DNA of 19,017 bases from Bacteroidota bacterium (GTDB lineage Bacteria; Bacteroidota; Rhodothermia; Rhodothermales; UBA10348), in NCBI GenBank assembly GCA_022571135.1, contig JACZYK010000016.1, positions 1-19,017 of the forward strand. The letters are read 5' to 3'. Below the pieces are notes generated by a model. The model saw nothing but the letters and a program-made list of their open reading frames with translations, did not search any database and had not been told where the DNA came from. Positions within the stretch are counted from its first letter, which is position 1; each line of letters opens with the position of its first letter. Below, in pieces: positions 1-6,877 of this stretch. The translations under genes were made by a program, and so were the position numbers.

Positions 1-360
1 GATCGTTACAACATTTCCGGTCGAACCCTGTTGCTCGAACAGCCGACCGATTGTCCTACAGGTGAAGTCCCAACCACCACCCGCACCTGACGGAGCAACA
101 CACTCTGGCGAGACGGGCACAAACGCCACAGGCGACACCTCTACGATGACCGTCTCCCCCGGCACCTCAACGATGACCGTCTCCCCCGGCACCTCGACGA
201 TGACCGTCTCCCCCGGCACCTCGACGATGACCGTCTCCCCCGGCACCTCTACCGTGTCCCCCGGCACCTCTACGATCACCGGCGTGGGAGCCTCGGAGGA
301 GCAGGCCGCCACCACAACCAACACCACGAAACCTATCCCTAGAGCGATTACCTTTTTCAT
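1..360 (-). CDS. TctC/Bug-family solute-binding lipoprotein, N-terminal part, runs off the left edge
   Basis: Only the first 120 codons lie in the window. Reading leftwards from the ATG at 360, the protein starts with a basic n-region (MKK), a hydrophobic core and a lipobox VAAC, so the mature protein should begin at Cys20. A linker follows, made of nine-residue VEVPGETVI-type repeats. The mature domain then opens with APSGAGGGWDF and TIGRLF, which matches the start of the tripartite tricarboxylate transporter receptor family (TctC/Bug, COG3181), where a Pro/Gly-rich loop binds the carboxylate ligand. A good ribosome site (GGAGG, about 8 bases before ATG) supports the start. Such receptors hand organic acids to TctA/TctB membrane subunits, which would lie beyond the left edge. 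Val-Glu-Val-Pro linkers after a lipobox are seen in binding proteins of several marine lineages. The GC-rich codons differ from the rest of the window. Confidence 0.8.
   Translation of the reverse strand, partial: MKKVIALGIGFVVLVVVAACSSEAPTPVIVEVPGDTVEVPGETVIVEVPGETVIVEVPGETVIVEVPGETVIVEVSPVAFVPVSPECVAPSGAGGGWDFTCRTIGRLFEQQGSTGNVVTI
137..283. repeat. 27-bp in-frame tandem repeat coding the lipoprotein linker
   Basis: Four 27-bp units are nearly identical (137-163, 164-190, 191-217, 218-244). A 21-bp shortened unit (245-265) and a partial unit (266-283) follow. Read on the minus strand each full unit encodes VEVPGETVI or a circular shift of it. The multiple-of-three length and in-frame shortening show that the repeat is kept as coding sequence, a flexible spacer between lipid anchor and binding domain. 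Confidence 0.85.
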
Positions 361-548
361 TCCTCTACCTCCGCTAGCCTCGAACTCTCCTAGCACCCCT
401 CGTACGGCGGACCAGCCGAACATTGCATGCTCTGCTGGTCGGCGTGTATAACTTGCTGGCGAGTTCAAACCGGATCTTCACGTCTATTGCGCACTCTCTG
501 TCAACGGCATGGCCGTCAGCATCGCCTATCATGCGTACTTCGTCGGGG
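361..548. other. Short unassigned stretch between the lipoprotein gene and the glgP fragment
   Basis: No protein I recognise is encoded here. One minus-strand frame stays open from inside glgP to a stop 13 bases before the lipoprotein ATG (374-616), and one plus-strand frame is open too (423-896), but neither resembles a known family. The stretch holds the lipoprotein's ribosome site (GGAGG near 367-373, minus strand). It probably also holds that gene's promoter, or it may be the far side of an assembly junction near 578. Confidence 0.4.
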
Positions 549-2354
549 CTACTTATCACACCGCTGGTGAGCAAGACAACCGTTGTGACGGTTGAACCCC
601 TCCGGCCACCAGCCATCCAGAATCGACAGGTTCAATCCTCCATGGATGGCCACTTTCTGCCCGCTCGTTCCGCTTGCCTCATACGGGCGTCGGGGGTTGT
701 TCAACCAGACGTCGCACCCCGAGACGAGCATGCGTCCGATCTGCATGTTGTAGTCTTCGAGATAGATCACCTTTCCCCGGAACGCCTCCATATGGGTGAT
801 CTCGAGAATACGGCGGATCAAGGCCTGACCTTCCGTGTCGGCGGGGTGGGCCTTTCCGGCATATATGATTTGTACCGGCCGGTCCGGGTTCGATAACAAC
901 TTCGCCGCACGATCCAGATCGAAGAAAAAAAGAGGAGCCCGCTTGTATGAGGCGAAGCGCCGGGCGAATCCTATCGTGAGCGCGTCCGGGTCGATGTCGA
1001 CTTCCTGCACGAAGCTCTGACGCCGCGTGCGGTCCCGAATAAATTCGACGAGCCGCTCTCTGAGGTCGCATCGGTACCTCCAGAGCTCGTCGTCGGGAAT
1101 CAGCCCCACGCGGGACCAGACAGATTTTTGATGCCGGTTCGATTCCCAGTCACCCAGGTACACGGATAAAAACTCTCTGGCGGCCGGCGATGCCCATGTG
1201 GGCAGATGAATCCCGTTCGTTACATGCTTGATGGGTACGTCCTCCACCGCGCGGTCTGCGTACAGATGGTGCCACTGCCGCCGGGCAACTTCTCCATTCA
1301 ATCTTGAGACTCCATTTGCGCTTCTGGACATTTTGAGGCCCAGGATCGTCATCGTAAACTTTTCGGCAGAATCGCTCGGATTTACCCGACCATACGACAA
1401 GAGCTGTTTATCCGAGATCCCGAGGTGCTTTTGAATGAGGATCAGCTCCGATGTCACGAGTTTGGGCTCGAACCGGTCGTGACCCGACATGACGGGCGTA
1501 TGAGTGGTGAAAACACACTTCGAACGGACGCCTTCTTCGCCTCCGGAGTTCTGCTCCTCCCTCAGTAGTTCGAGTGTAAGGAAGGCGCAGTGCCCCTCGT
1601 TCATGTGGTATACGTCGATGGATTTATCCATCGTCCGAAGAAGTCGGATACCGCCAATACCCAGTATGATTTCCTGTCTGATCCGGGTTTTCTGACTGCT
1701 CTGATAGAGCCGCCGCGTCAATGTGCGATATTCGTAGGCATTATGGTCGAAGTCGGCATCCAGCAGATACAGTTCGACGCGCCCGACCTGCAATTTCCAC
1801 GCTCTCAGATCGAGGGGCATGCTACCCAGGTGCACCGTCACGATAATCGGGTTACCTTCTTCATCCTCGACGAGTTCGAGCGGATGGAGCGTTACATCGA
1901 TGGATGAATATTCATCCTGTTGCCGGTTTCTCGAGTCGAAATACTGTTTGAAGTAGCCGTCACGCAGGAAGATACCGACGGCCGTGAGGGGTAAACCGAC
2001 ATCCGAGGCCGCCTTCAAGTGATCTCCTGCAAGAATTCCGAGACCACCTGAATAGAGCGGAAGACTTTCATGCAGGCCGAACTCCATGCAGAAATAGGCG
2101 GTTGACGGGAAGGAGGAGTCGACTGAAGCTCCCGACATGTATGTCTCGAACTTCTCAAACGCGGCGTCCACCCTGGCGGCGAAGTCTGAAGAATCGAGCA
2201 CGTCGGAGTCTGCTCTCCTCAGGGCGGCGAGCGGACTGTTGCCGCTCGCATCGAACGCTCCTGGATTCAGCTGTCTAAACAGAGATAGGGCTTCAGGATT
2301 CCAGCTCCACCAGAGATTCCGGCCAATAAGCTCTAGTTTCCGGCGTGGCGTCAT
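549..2354 (-). CDS. glgP: Alpha-glucan (glycogen/maltodextrin) phosphorylase, C-terminus lost
   Basis: The product is a GT35 phosphorylase that releases glucose-1-phosphate from the non-reducing ends of alpha-1,4-glucans. The N-terminus (NLWWSWNPEA) and the YSGGLGILAGDHLKAASD block are typical of the short alpha-glucan phosphorylase branch. HMNEGH, TTHTPV and HVTNGIH follow. The pyridoxal-phosphate site is EASGTSGQK, with the lysine near residue 567, then LDGWWPEGF. Relatives continue with a NGWAIG-type segment and more than 100 further residues. Here homology stops after NRHNG (about base 578) and nine unrelated residues lead to a TAG. The conserved core is present but the C-terminal part is missing, so function is doubtful unless the break is a sequencing or assembly artefact. 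It is divergent from prmC with 220 bases between. The start at 2354 places the conserved N-terminus correctly. Confidence 0.88.
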   Translation of the reverse strand: MTPRRKLELIGRNLWWSWNPEALSLFRQLNPGAFDASGNSPLAALRRADSDVLDSSDFAARVDAAFEKFETYMSGASVDSSFPSTAYFCMEFGLHESLPLYSGGLGILAGDHLKAASDVGLPLTAVGIFLRDGYFKQYFDSRNRQQDEYSSIDVTLHPLELVEDEEGNPIIVTVHLGSMPLDLRAWKLQVGRVELYLLDADFDHNAYEYRTLTRRLYQSSQKTRIRQEIILGIGGIRLLRTMDKSIDVYHMNEGHCAFLTLELLREEQNSGGEEGVRSKCVFTTHTPVMSGHDRFEPKLVTSELILIQKHLGISDKQLLSYGRVNPSDSAEKFTMTILGLKMSRSANGVSRLNGEVARRQWHHLYADRAVEDVPIKHVTNGIHLPTWASPAAREFLSVYLGDWESNRHQKSVWSRVGLIPDDELWRYRCDLRERLVEFIRDRTRRQSFVQEVDIDPDALTIGFARRFASYKRAPLFFFDLDRAAKLLSNPDRPVQIIYAGKAHPADTEGQALIRRILEITHMEAFRGKVIYLEDYNMQIGRMLVSGCDVWLNNPRRPYEASGTSGQKVAIHGGLNLSILDGWWPEGFNRHNGCLAHQRCDK

Positions 2355-2574
2355 TCGCGATTATCGAACCATTATAACTACGGGGGTTTGAACGCCTGCA
2401 TGACAAAGCAATAAAAAATCCCACCGCAATTGCTGCTGATGGGAGAATCGGTATTTAAATCGCCTGGTAAAAAGGCGTATCGAATATACGATACCCGTTC
2501 AAAACGCAACGAGCTGAAGTGAGGGTGCAATCGGCCGTCGAGTCGGGCGGGGCATCCATGCAAACGTCCTGGCC
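2355..2574. promoter_or_regulatory. Divergent glgP/prmC intergenic region with three inverted repeats
   Basis: This 220-base space separates genes transcribed away from each other and must hold both promoters. It contains a hairpin CGCCT-(7)-AGGCG at 2461-2477. This abuts an operator-like inverted repeat GTATCG-(6)-CGATAC at 2477-2494. A third hairpin with a T-tract lies nearer glgP and is listed separately. I could not assign clear -35/-10 boxes. No cre-like LacI site matching the one at 7312 is visible. Confidence 0.5.
2411..2444 (-). terminator. Leftward hairpin plus T-tract in the glgP leader (attenuator candidate)
   Basis: On the minus strand TCCCA and TGGGA (2440-2444 and 2419-2423) can pair around a loop that contains a GCAATTGC palindrome. 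Six T residues (2413-2418) follow immediately. The layout is that of an intrinsic terminator. It points towards glgP and ends about 60 bases before its ATG, so it would act on the glgP leader rather than at a gene end. The stem is short (5 bp plus possible inner pairs), so confidence is limited. Confidence 0.45.
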
Positions 2575-3438
2575 ATGGCAACCAGAAGACAGGTAATCCG
2601 TGATGGGCGCCGGAAACTGAATGCAGCCGGCGTACCGTCTCCCAATCGGGAGCTGGAGTGGCTTCTATTGGAGGCGGAGGGGTGTCGCCGGATCGATCTG
2701 ATTCTGGATCCGGACTCCGAGTTGGCGGCGGGCGCCGAAGAGCGGTTCTGGCGATTCGTCGAGCGGCGCTCGAACCGTGAGCCCACTCAGTATATCCTCG
2801 GATTTACGGAGTTTTTCGGGCTCCCGTTTCGCGTAAATCCGAACGTTCTCATTCCACGTCCGGAGACGGAAACTCTCGTCGAGTACGCTCTTGAGTTTGT
2901 GCGGGCGATCTCCAGGCCCCGGATCGTTGACATAGGCACGGGTTCGGGTTGCATTGCGATCGTGATCGGTAACCTTCTACCCGACGCAAGCATCACCGGG
3001 GTTGACCTCGACAACAAAATCCTGGAAGTGGCGCGCGAGAACGCCGCCAAGAACCGGGTTGATGTCCAGTGGATGGAAGGAGATTTACACGATCCGGATC
3101 TCATAAAACGAATCGGCACGGATATCGATCTTCTCATCTCGAACCCGCCCTACGTTCCCGCTTCCGAAGAATCGGTGCTCGACCCTGAAGTCATTCTATT
3201 TGAGCCATTTAAAGCTCTTTTTCCGGGCCAGGATCATCTGTCCGCATACCGGTCCTTAGGTCGTCTTGCAACCGAGACGCTGACCCCCGGTGGAACCTTG
3301 TTTACCGAAGTCCACGCACACTGTGCGAACGAGGTTGTAAATGTGTACGAGGAGGCCGGTTTGCAGGACGTTACCGTTCTTCAGGATCTGGCTGGAAGAG
3401 ATCGTGTCGTTTCTGCACGTGCGCCTTCACGAGCGTAG
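2575..3438 (+). CDS. prmC: Peptide chain release factor N5-glutamine methyltransferase
   Basis: PrmC (HemK) methylates the glutamine of the GGQ motif in release factors RF1 and RF2 using S-adenosylmethionine in the cytosol, which speeds translation termination. The 287-residue protein has the usual length and layout. A helical N-terminal domain ends in EPTQYILGFTEFFG. IPRPETETLVE follows, then the SAM-binding motif DIGTGSGC at about 119-126. The diagnostic NPPYVP is at 190-195, where Asn and the Pro-Pro-Tyr hold the glutamine substrate. The ATG at 2575 precedes the conserved N-terminal helix; no strong Shine-Dalgarno site is visible. The gene stands alone: RF1 (prfA), a common partner, is not next to it, and a lipoprotein gene follows after 69 bases. 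Confidence 0.95.
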   Translation: MATRRQVIRDGRRKLNAAGVPSPNRELEWLLLEAEGCRRIDLILDPDSELAAGAEERFWRFVERRSNREPTQYILGFTEFFGLPFRVNPNVLIPRPETETLVEYALEFVRAISRPRIVDIGTGSGCIAIVIGNLLPDASITGVDLDNKILEVARENAAKNRVDVQWMEGDLHDPDLIKRIGTDIDLLISNPPYVPASEESVLDPEVILFEPFKALFPGQDHLSAYRSLGRLATETLTPGGTLFTEVHAHCANEVVNVYEEAGLQDVTVLQDLAGRDRVVSARAPSRA

Positions 3439-3507
3439 TTTAAGGGGTCTCTGGAGAGGTCGATCACCAGTGTGTAACGTATCGGACACAGTCAAAGAGA
3501 AGCTGAA

Positions 3508-4170
3508 GTGAGGAAAACCGATTATCGAAGTGCCTTTTGTTGTCTGTTGTCATGGAGTCTGCTCGTGGCAGGTTGTGCTCAGACTCAGCGGGCGACAGCG
3601 CCGCCGAGAACCCACGTGGAGACGGTGGCATTTACGACGACGACCAATCGCGTCTCGATTATCGACGTGGCAACCTCGGTTCTTGCAACCAGTAATTTCA
3701 GCATCACACTCGCCAACGACAGAATTGGACTGCTGCAGACTGACTACGTGCCCATCTCTTCCATACAGTCCGTCTTCGCAGATTCAATTTCGGGTCTCCC
3801 GGTTGGAGACGATATCCTCATGCGTGTAACGGTCAACGCCGAAGATCAGGGTGAATCCAACTATGTCCGGATCAAGGGCAGCTTCCGGTCGGTTTCTCGT
3901 ACGGGCGATTCCATTTCTCTGATCGGTCTATTCTGGTTGGAACGAGTTACGAAGCGTATGGCGGGGACCCTTGATGTTGCCTACACCCCGCAGCTTTCGG
4001 ATTCGATCTACCTACAAGCCCTCGCAGCGGCCGCGGATGAGACACCGCCCAGACACAAATGGAGTAGCGCCGCCCGCGCGCTGGGTATCGTTGTTGCCGT
4101 GCTGTTCGCAGCAACCCTCATGATCAGCACGTTCGGACCTGGTAGCAATCGGGATGTGCCCCCTCAGTAA
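3508..4170 (+). CDS. Unrecognised lipoprotein with a C-terminal transmembrane segment
   Basis: The start is a GTG preceded by AGAGAAG at a workable distance. The first 23 residues form a lipoprotein signal peptide ending in the lipobox LVAGC, so Cys23 should be acylated. The middle (about 40-160) alternates beta-prone and polar stretches. Its opening pattern, a helix, then a hydrophobic strand, then GLLQTDY, loosely recalls the small alpha/beta domains of BamC-like outer-membrane lipoproteins; I would not assign the family on that. Near residues 191-209 lies a clear hydrophobic helix followed by a short polar tail (GPGSNRDVPPQ). Both a lipid anchor and a C-terminal membrane helix is an uncommon combination. 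It follows prmC in the same direction, and a 260-bp inverted-repeat element lies downstream. No function is proposed. Confidence 0.75.
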   Translation: MRKTDYRSAFCCLLSWSLLVAGCAQTQRATAPPRTHVETVAFTTTTNRVSIIDVATSVLATSNFSITLANDRIGLLQTDYVPISSIQSVFADSISGLPVGDDILMRVTVNAEDQGESNYVRIKGSFRSVSRTGDSISLIGLFWLERVTKRMAGTLDVAYTPQLSDSIYLQALAAAADETPPRHKWSSAARALGIVVAVLFAATLMISTFGPGSNRDVPPQ

Positions 4171-4197
4171 GCGGTCGATCGGATCTGGCAATAAGCC

Positions 4198-4457
4198 CTG
4201 TTAATACTACCTGCAAGCGCCCTGTAGAAGCCTGAAAACGGGCGAGCCATCGCGTCAGGAGAGAAATTTGGTGCAATTAAATGAACGACGAACAACTCAG
4301 AGTGACCCGTTTACAGGTGCTACCCACCGGGCCGGGGCTATTTTTTCGCCCAGCGGCGTTGTCAGACACTTATGTGACGCCGCTACACTGCGCGCCTTCT
4401 GCCTTGCTGGACCAAAAAAATAGCCTCCCGCAGGACGGTTTCAGTTAGTTTTAACAG
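4198..4457. mobile_element. MITE-like 260-bp element with imperfect terminal inverted repeats
   Basis: The 338 bases between the lipoprotein and amidohydrolase genes are largely this element. Its left end (4198-4232, beginning CTGTTAATACTACCTG) and the reverse complement of its right end (4457-4423, beginning CTGTTAAAACTAACTG) agree at 26 of 35 positions by my alignment. The outermost seven bases are identical. TAAGCC occurs directly before the left end (4192-4197) and three bases after the right end (4461-4466), like a short target duplication. Inside are a second inverted repeat and a GC-rich hairpin. No transposase is encoded, which fits a non-autonomous element. A stable structured RNA or 5'-leader element for the downstream gene is an alternative. 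Confidence 0.5.
4336..4424. repeat. Nested inverted repeats inside the 260-bp element
   Basis: GGCTATTTTTT at 4336-4346 is the perfect reverse complement of AAAAAATAGCC ending at 4425. Within that 90-base span, AGCGGCG (4352-4358) pairs with CGCCGCT (4378-4384) around a 19-base loop. Together these could fold as a stem enclosing a hairpin, in DNA or RNA. The outer arm overlaps the inner part of the right terminal repeat. Confidence 0.6.
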
Positions 4458-4508
4458 GCCTAAGCCCGCTTGGCCGTTACTTTCGGTGTGCTTCAATCAA
4501 TGTCGCTC

Positions 4509-5342
4509 ATGAAAATCGCTCTCGTCCAGCACGTTGCATCCGTCGATCAGGCCAGCAATATTCGACGAGGTCTGGAGGCTGTAAAGGAGGCGGCCGCTAA
4601 CGGCGCACGATTGGTCGTATTCCCCGAGCTTGCCTTCACGCGATTCTTTCCTCAACACCGTCTCGACGGAAACCGTTTTGATCTGGCCGAAGAAATACCC
4701 GGGCCGACCACGGAACCGTTTTCCGAGCTGGCCGCCATGCTCGGCGTCGTGATCGTATTGAATCTGTATGAAAAAAAAGGTGACAGGGCCTTCGACAGTT
4801 CCCCCGTAATTGATGCTGACGGATGCATCCTGGGATGTGCACGCATGGTTCATATCACCCAGTACGAATGCTTTTTTGAACAGGATTATTATGATCCCGG
4901 GGATGTCGGGGCTCCTGTTTTTGAAACGGCAGTCGGAAAATTGGGCGTCGCTATATGCTATGACCGCCACTATCCGGAATATCTTCGGGCCCTGGCTTTG
5001 GCCGGCGCAGAAATCGTCGTCATACCTCAGGCAGGCGCTGAAGGCGAATGGCCCGATGGCGTATTCGAGGCCGAACTCCAGGCCGGAGCTTTTCAAAACG
5101 GGTATTTCATGGCGCTGGCGAACAGAGTCGGATCGGAGGACGTCCTGACCTTCGCAGGTGGATCGCTCATCGTTGATCCCAGAGGTAAGGTTCTGGAACA
5201 AGCCCCGGTTGGTTCCGAATGCTTACTCTACTCGGACCTGGATCTATCGCTCGTAGACAAATCCCCTGCGCGCCGGCTGTTCATGCGCCACCGACGACCC
5301 GAACTCTATGAAGAGGGAGCCGTGCGGAGAACAGAGGGTTGA
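4509..5342 (+). CDS. Nitrilase-superfamily carbon-nitrogen hydrolase
   Basis: This cytosolic amidohydrolase is of the N-carbamoylputrescine amidase/beta-ureidopropionase-like type and would hydrolyse a C-N bond in a small amide or carbamoyl compound; the substrate cannot be read from the sequence. The product from the ATG at 4509 has 277 residues, a normal family length. Catalytic Glu40 lies in VVFPELAF and catalytic Cys150 in GVAICYDRHYPEY. The usual lysine block RKxH is here ARMVHI, so the catalytic Lys position holds Met113. IPQAGAEGEWP and AFQNGYFMALANRVG are typical later blocks. An in-frame ATG at 4500 is an alternative start; neither has a clear Shine-Dalgarno site. The gene lies just after the inverted-repeat element and converges on a thioredoxin gene with 57 bases between. 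Confidence 0.88.
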   Translation: MKIALVQHVASVDQASNIRRGLEAVKEAAANGARLVVFPELAFTRFFPQHRLDGNRFDLAEEIPGPTTEPFSELAAMLGVVIVLNLYEKKGDRAFDSSPVIDADGCILGCARMVHITQYECFFEQDYYDPGDVGAPVFETAVGKLGVAICYDRHYPEYLRALALAGAEIVVIPQAGAEGEWPDGVFEAELQAGAFQNGYFMALANRVGSEDVLTFAGGSLIVDPRGKVLEQAPVGSECLLYSDLDLSLVDKSPARRLFMRHRRPELYEEGAVRRTEG

Positions 5343-5399
5343 CGCTTCGAGGCCCATCCGAGGCGTACTCTACCAGCTGCCAGTCAAGAGTCGTCGGGG

Positions 5400-5945
5400 T
5401 TAGTTGGAGTGGACCAATGGCAAGGCGGCTCTTTTCTTCGAGAGGTAGTCGGTGAACGACATTTCCCGAAAGGAATGTCTGCCTATGAATTGTAGAACGT
5501 CCAGGAATTCCTCGTGCGCGTGGTATCCAGGCAGCCGAGTGATATAATCGCCGTTCGGTTCGAGAAAAATGGTTGTAGGGGTTCCGGTCGCTCCGAAGGC
5601 GGCTGCCAACTGGGCCGAACTCAGATCGAGTCCTTTGAACGAAATTGTATCGTCGTTTATCGACAGGTCGATCCGACCGATTTCAAACGTATCGAAAACG
5701 TATTCCTGCAGATCGGTCTTCGTATAAACCTCTTTCTGCATTTTACGGCACCACCCACACGTGGGCGCAAAAATGTCGATAATGATCATTCTGCCGCTTT
5801 CTGAAGCGGCGCTCAGTGCATCATGAAAGGAGGGCCACTGTATAGGAGATCCGTCGGCTATCGGGCGATCCTGGGCAAACCCCGGTGGGCTCGCCGCGCA
5901 GAGGATGAAAACGGCTAGAAGGGAGATCCTTGTCAGTCGCATCAT
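5400..5945 (-). CDS. Secreted thioredoxin-fold protein with a CGWC active site
   Basis: A 181-residue periplasmic thioredoxin-like protein. It starts with a Sec signal peptide (basic MMRLTR, hydrophobic core, likely cut after GFA at residue 24). The Cys16 in the hydrophobic core does not sit in a proper lipobox. The thioredoxin domain follows: IIIDIFAPTCGWCRKM with redox cysteines 63 and 66, and the cis-proline loop TGTPTTIFL with Pro123. The wording around the active site (CGWCRKMQKEVY) resembles the thioredoxin-2/SoxW-like group, which reduces disulfides or supports cytochrome and cofactor maturation outside the cytoplasm; the partner is unknown. It is transcribed leftwards and its promoter must lie in the ~70 bases before 5945. 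A second in-frame Met one codon in could also start it. Confidence 0.88.
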   Translation of the reverse strand: MMRLTRISLLAVFILCAASPPGFAQDRPIADGSPIQWPSFHDALSAASESGRMIIIDIFAPTCGWCRKMQKEVYTKTDLQEYVFDTFEIGRIDLSINDDTISFKGLDLSSAQLAAAFGATGTPTTIFLEPNGDYITRLPGYHAHEEFLDVLQFIGRHSFREMSFTDYLSKKRAALPLVHSN

Positions 5946-6015
5946 AACGATGGCTTCTGGTGGTTTGCCGGCGGCGGGCTCCTGCAGTTATTATCCGACA
6001 GTGTGCTGTCGGCAG

Positions 6016-6858
6016 TTATGCGGACCGGATGACGCTGCGCATGGTGTCGATAAAGCGTTGAGATGCACTTTCCCAGTTAAATGTTTCAGCGGCCGCTGCT
6101 GCATTTGCTCTCCATGCAGTGCGAAGGTCCGGGTGCTCCGTCATTTTTCTGAGGGCGGCCCCCACAGATTCCCTGTTGGACGGATCCACGGTCAGACCAA
6201 GGTCGTAGCCACGAACGACAGATCGAATCTCAGGCAGATCACTCGCAAGAATCGGTACGCTTGCTGCCATGTACTCGAATAGTTTGTTCGGTAAGGCATA
6301 CCGGTGGTTGAGGCATGTATCCTCAAGGAGGGTGACACCGACATCCGCTCCGGCTGCTACGGACGGGACCTCTTCCGGTGGAACAGGGTCCAGAAACGTG
6401 ATACGATTCGTCAATCCAAGATTCTGGACGAGCTGCTGTAGATTATTTCGTTCCGGACCGTAACCGAGAAATACGAGGTGCGCTCGAGGGACGTCCAACA
6501 TGGCTCGGATGATCATCTCGCAACCACGCGACCGTCTCATTTGTCCCAGATGGAGAATCAGTGGGGTGATTTCATCTATTCCGGCCAACTCTCTGAGGCG
6601 ACCGGACGGAGTGATCGCAGAGCGGGGAGGGACATTAAGGATCACCACGGGACGATTAATTCGATAAATACGAACGAGGTGTTCGGCGATCAGTCCGCTG
6701 ACCGTGAAGACGGCTTCAGCGCTACGGATATTGCGTTTCTCAACCGATGTCCAGTACCATCGAACCCAGGGTCTTCGCACGGTCGCTGCCACGTGTGGGT
6801 ACAGTTCTCTCGCGTCGTACGTCAGGTGAGCGCTGTAAAATGAGGCCGCCCGGGCCAT
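6016..6858 (-). CDS. GT4-type glycosyltransferase, C-terminal part of a frameshifted gene
   Basis: This 280-codon frame carries the donor-binding half of a GT-B fold glycosyltransferase (GT4). It opens in TYDARELYPHV and ends near FNWESASQRFIDTM. The nucleotide-sugar site is seen as LLHLGQ-type wording (LILHLGQMRRSRG) and LPNKLFEYMAASVPILASDLPEI, typical of GT4 enzymes building exopolysaccharide, O-antigen or glycoconjugates. The ATG at 6858 is probably not a real start, because the same frame continues upstream as ARIHARCFHASDLYVLS, the usual HxxD linker, and joins the N-terminal fragment at 6878-7147. Removing one base from the CCC run at 6918-6920 joins the two frames into one ~376-residue protein of normal length. 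The break is therefore a recent frameshift or a sequencing error. Confidence 0.85.
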   Translation of the reverse strand: MARAASFYSAHLTYDARELYPHVAATVRRPWVRWYWTSVEKRNIRSAEAVFTVSGLIAEHLVRIYRINRPVVILNVPPRSAITPSGRLRELAGIDEITPLILHLGQMRRSRGCEMIIRAMLDVPRAHLVFLGYGPERNNLQQLVQNLGLTNRITFLDPVPPEEVPSVAAGADVGVTLLEDTCLNHRYALPNKLFEYMAASVPILASDLPEIRSVVRGYDLGLTVDPSNRESVGAALRKMTEHPDLRTAWRANAAAAAETFNWESASQRFIDTMRSVIRSA

Positions 6859-6877
6859 GGCCGAGAGTACATAAAGG

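Noticed and set aside
137..283. Tandem repeat as a possible CRISPR or minisatellite
   Set aside because: Units are adjacent without spacers, 27 bp long and in frame, so they are a coding repeat.
62..451. Plus-strand open frame with a TSTMTVSPG repeat
   Set aside because: It is the antisense of the minus-strand lipoprotein linker, which has a signal peptide, lipobox, ribosome site and TctC homology.
374..616. Minus-strand open frame covering the glgP end and the stretch before the lipoprotein gene
   Set aside because: Its first part is glgP in the wrong frame and the rest resembles nothing I know; kept only as part of the junction finding.
4281..4448. 55-codon ORF inside the 260-bp element
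   Set aside because: It has no recognisable similarity and only a distant GGAGAG, and it spans strong inverted repeats; probably a chance ORF.
4497..5201. Long minus-strand open frame opposite the amidohydrolase gene
   Set aside because: The plus strand encodes clear nitrilase-superfamily motifs; the opposite frame has none.
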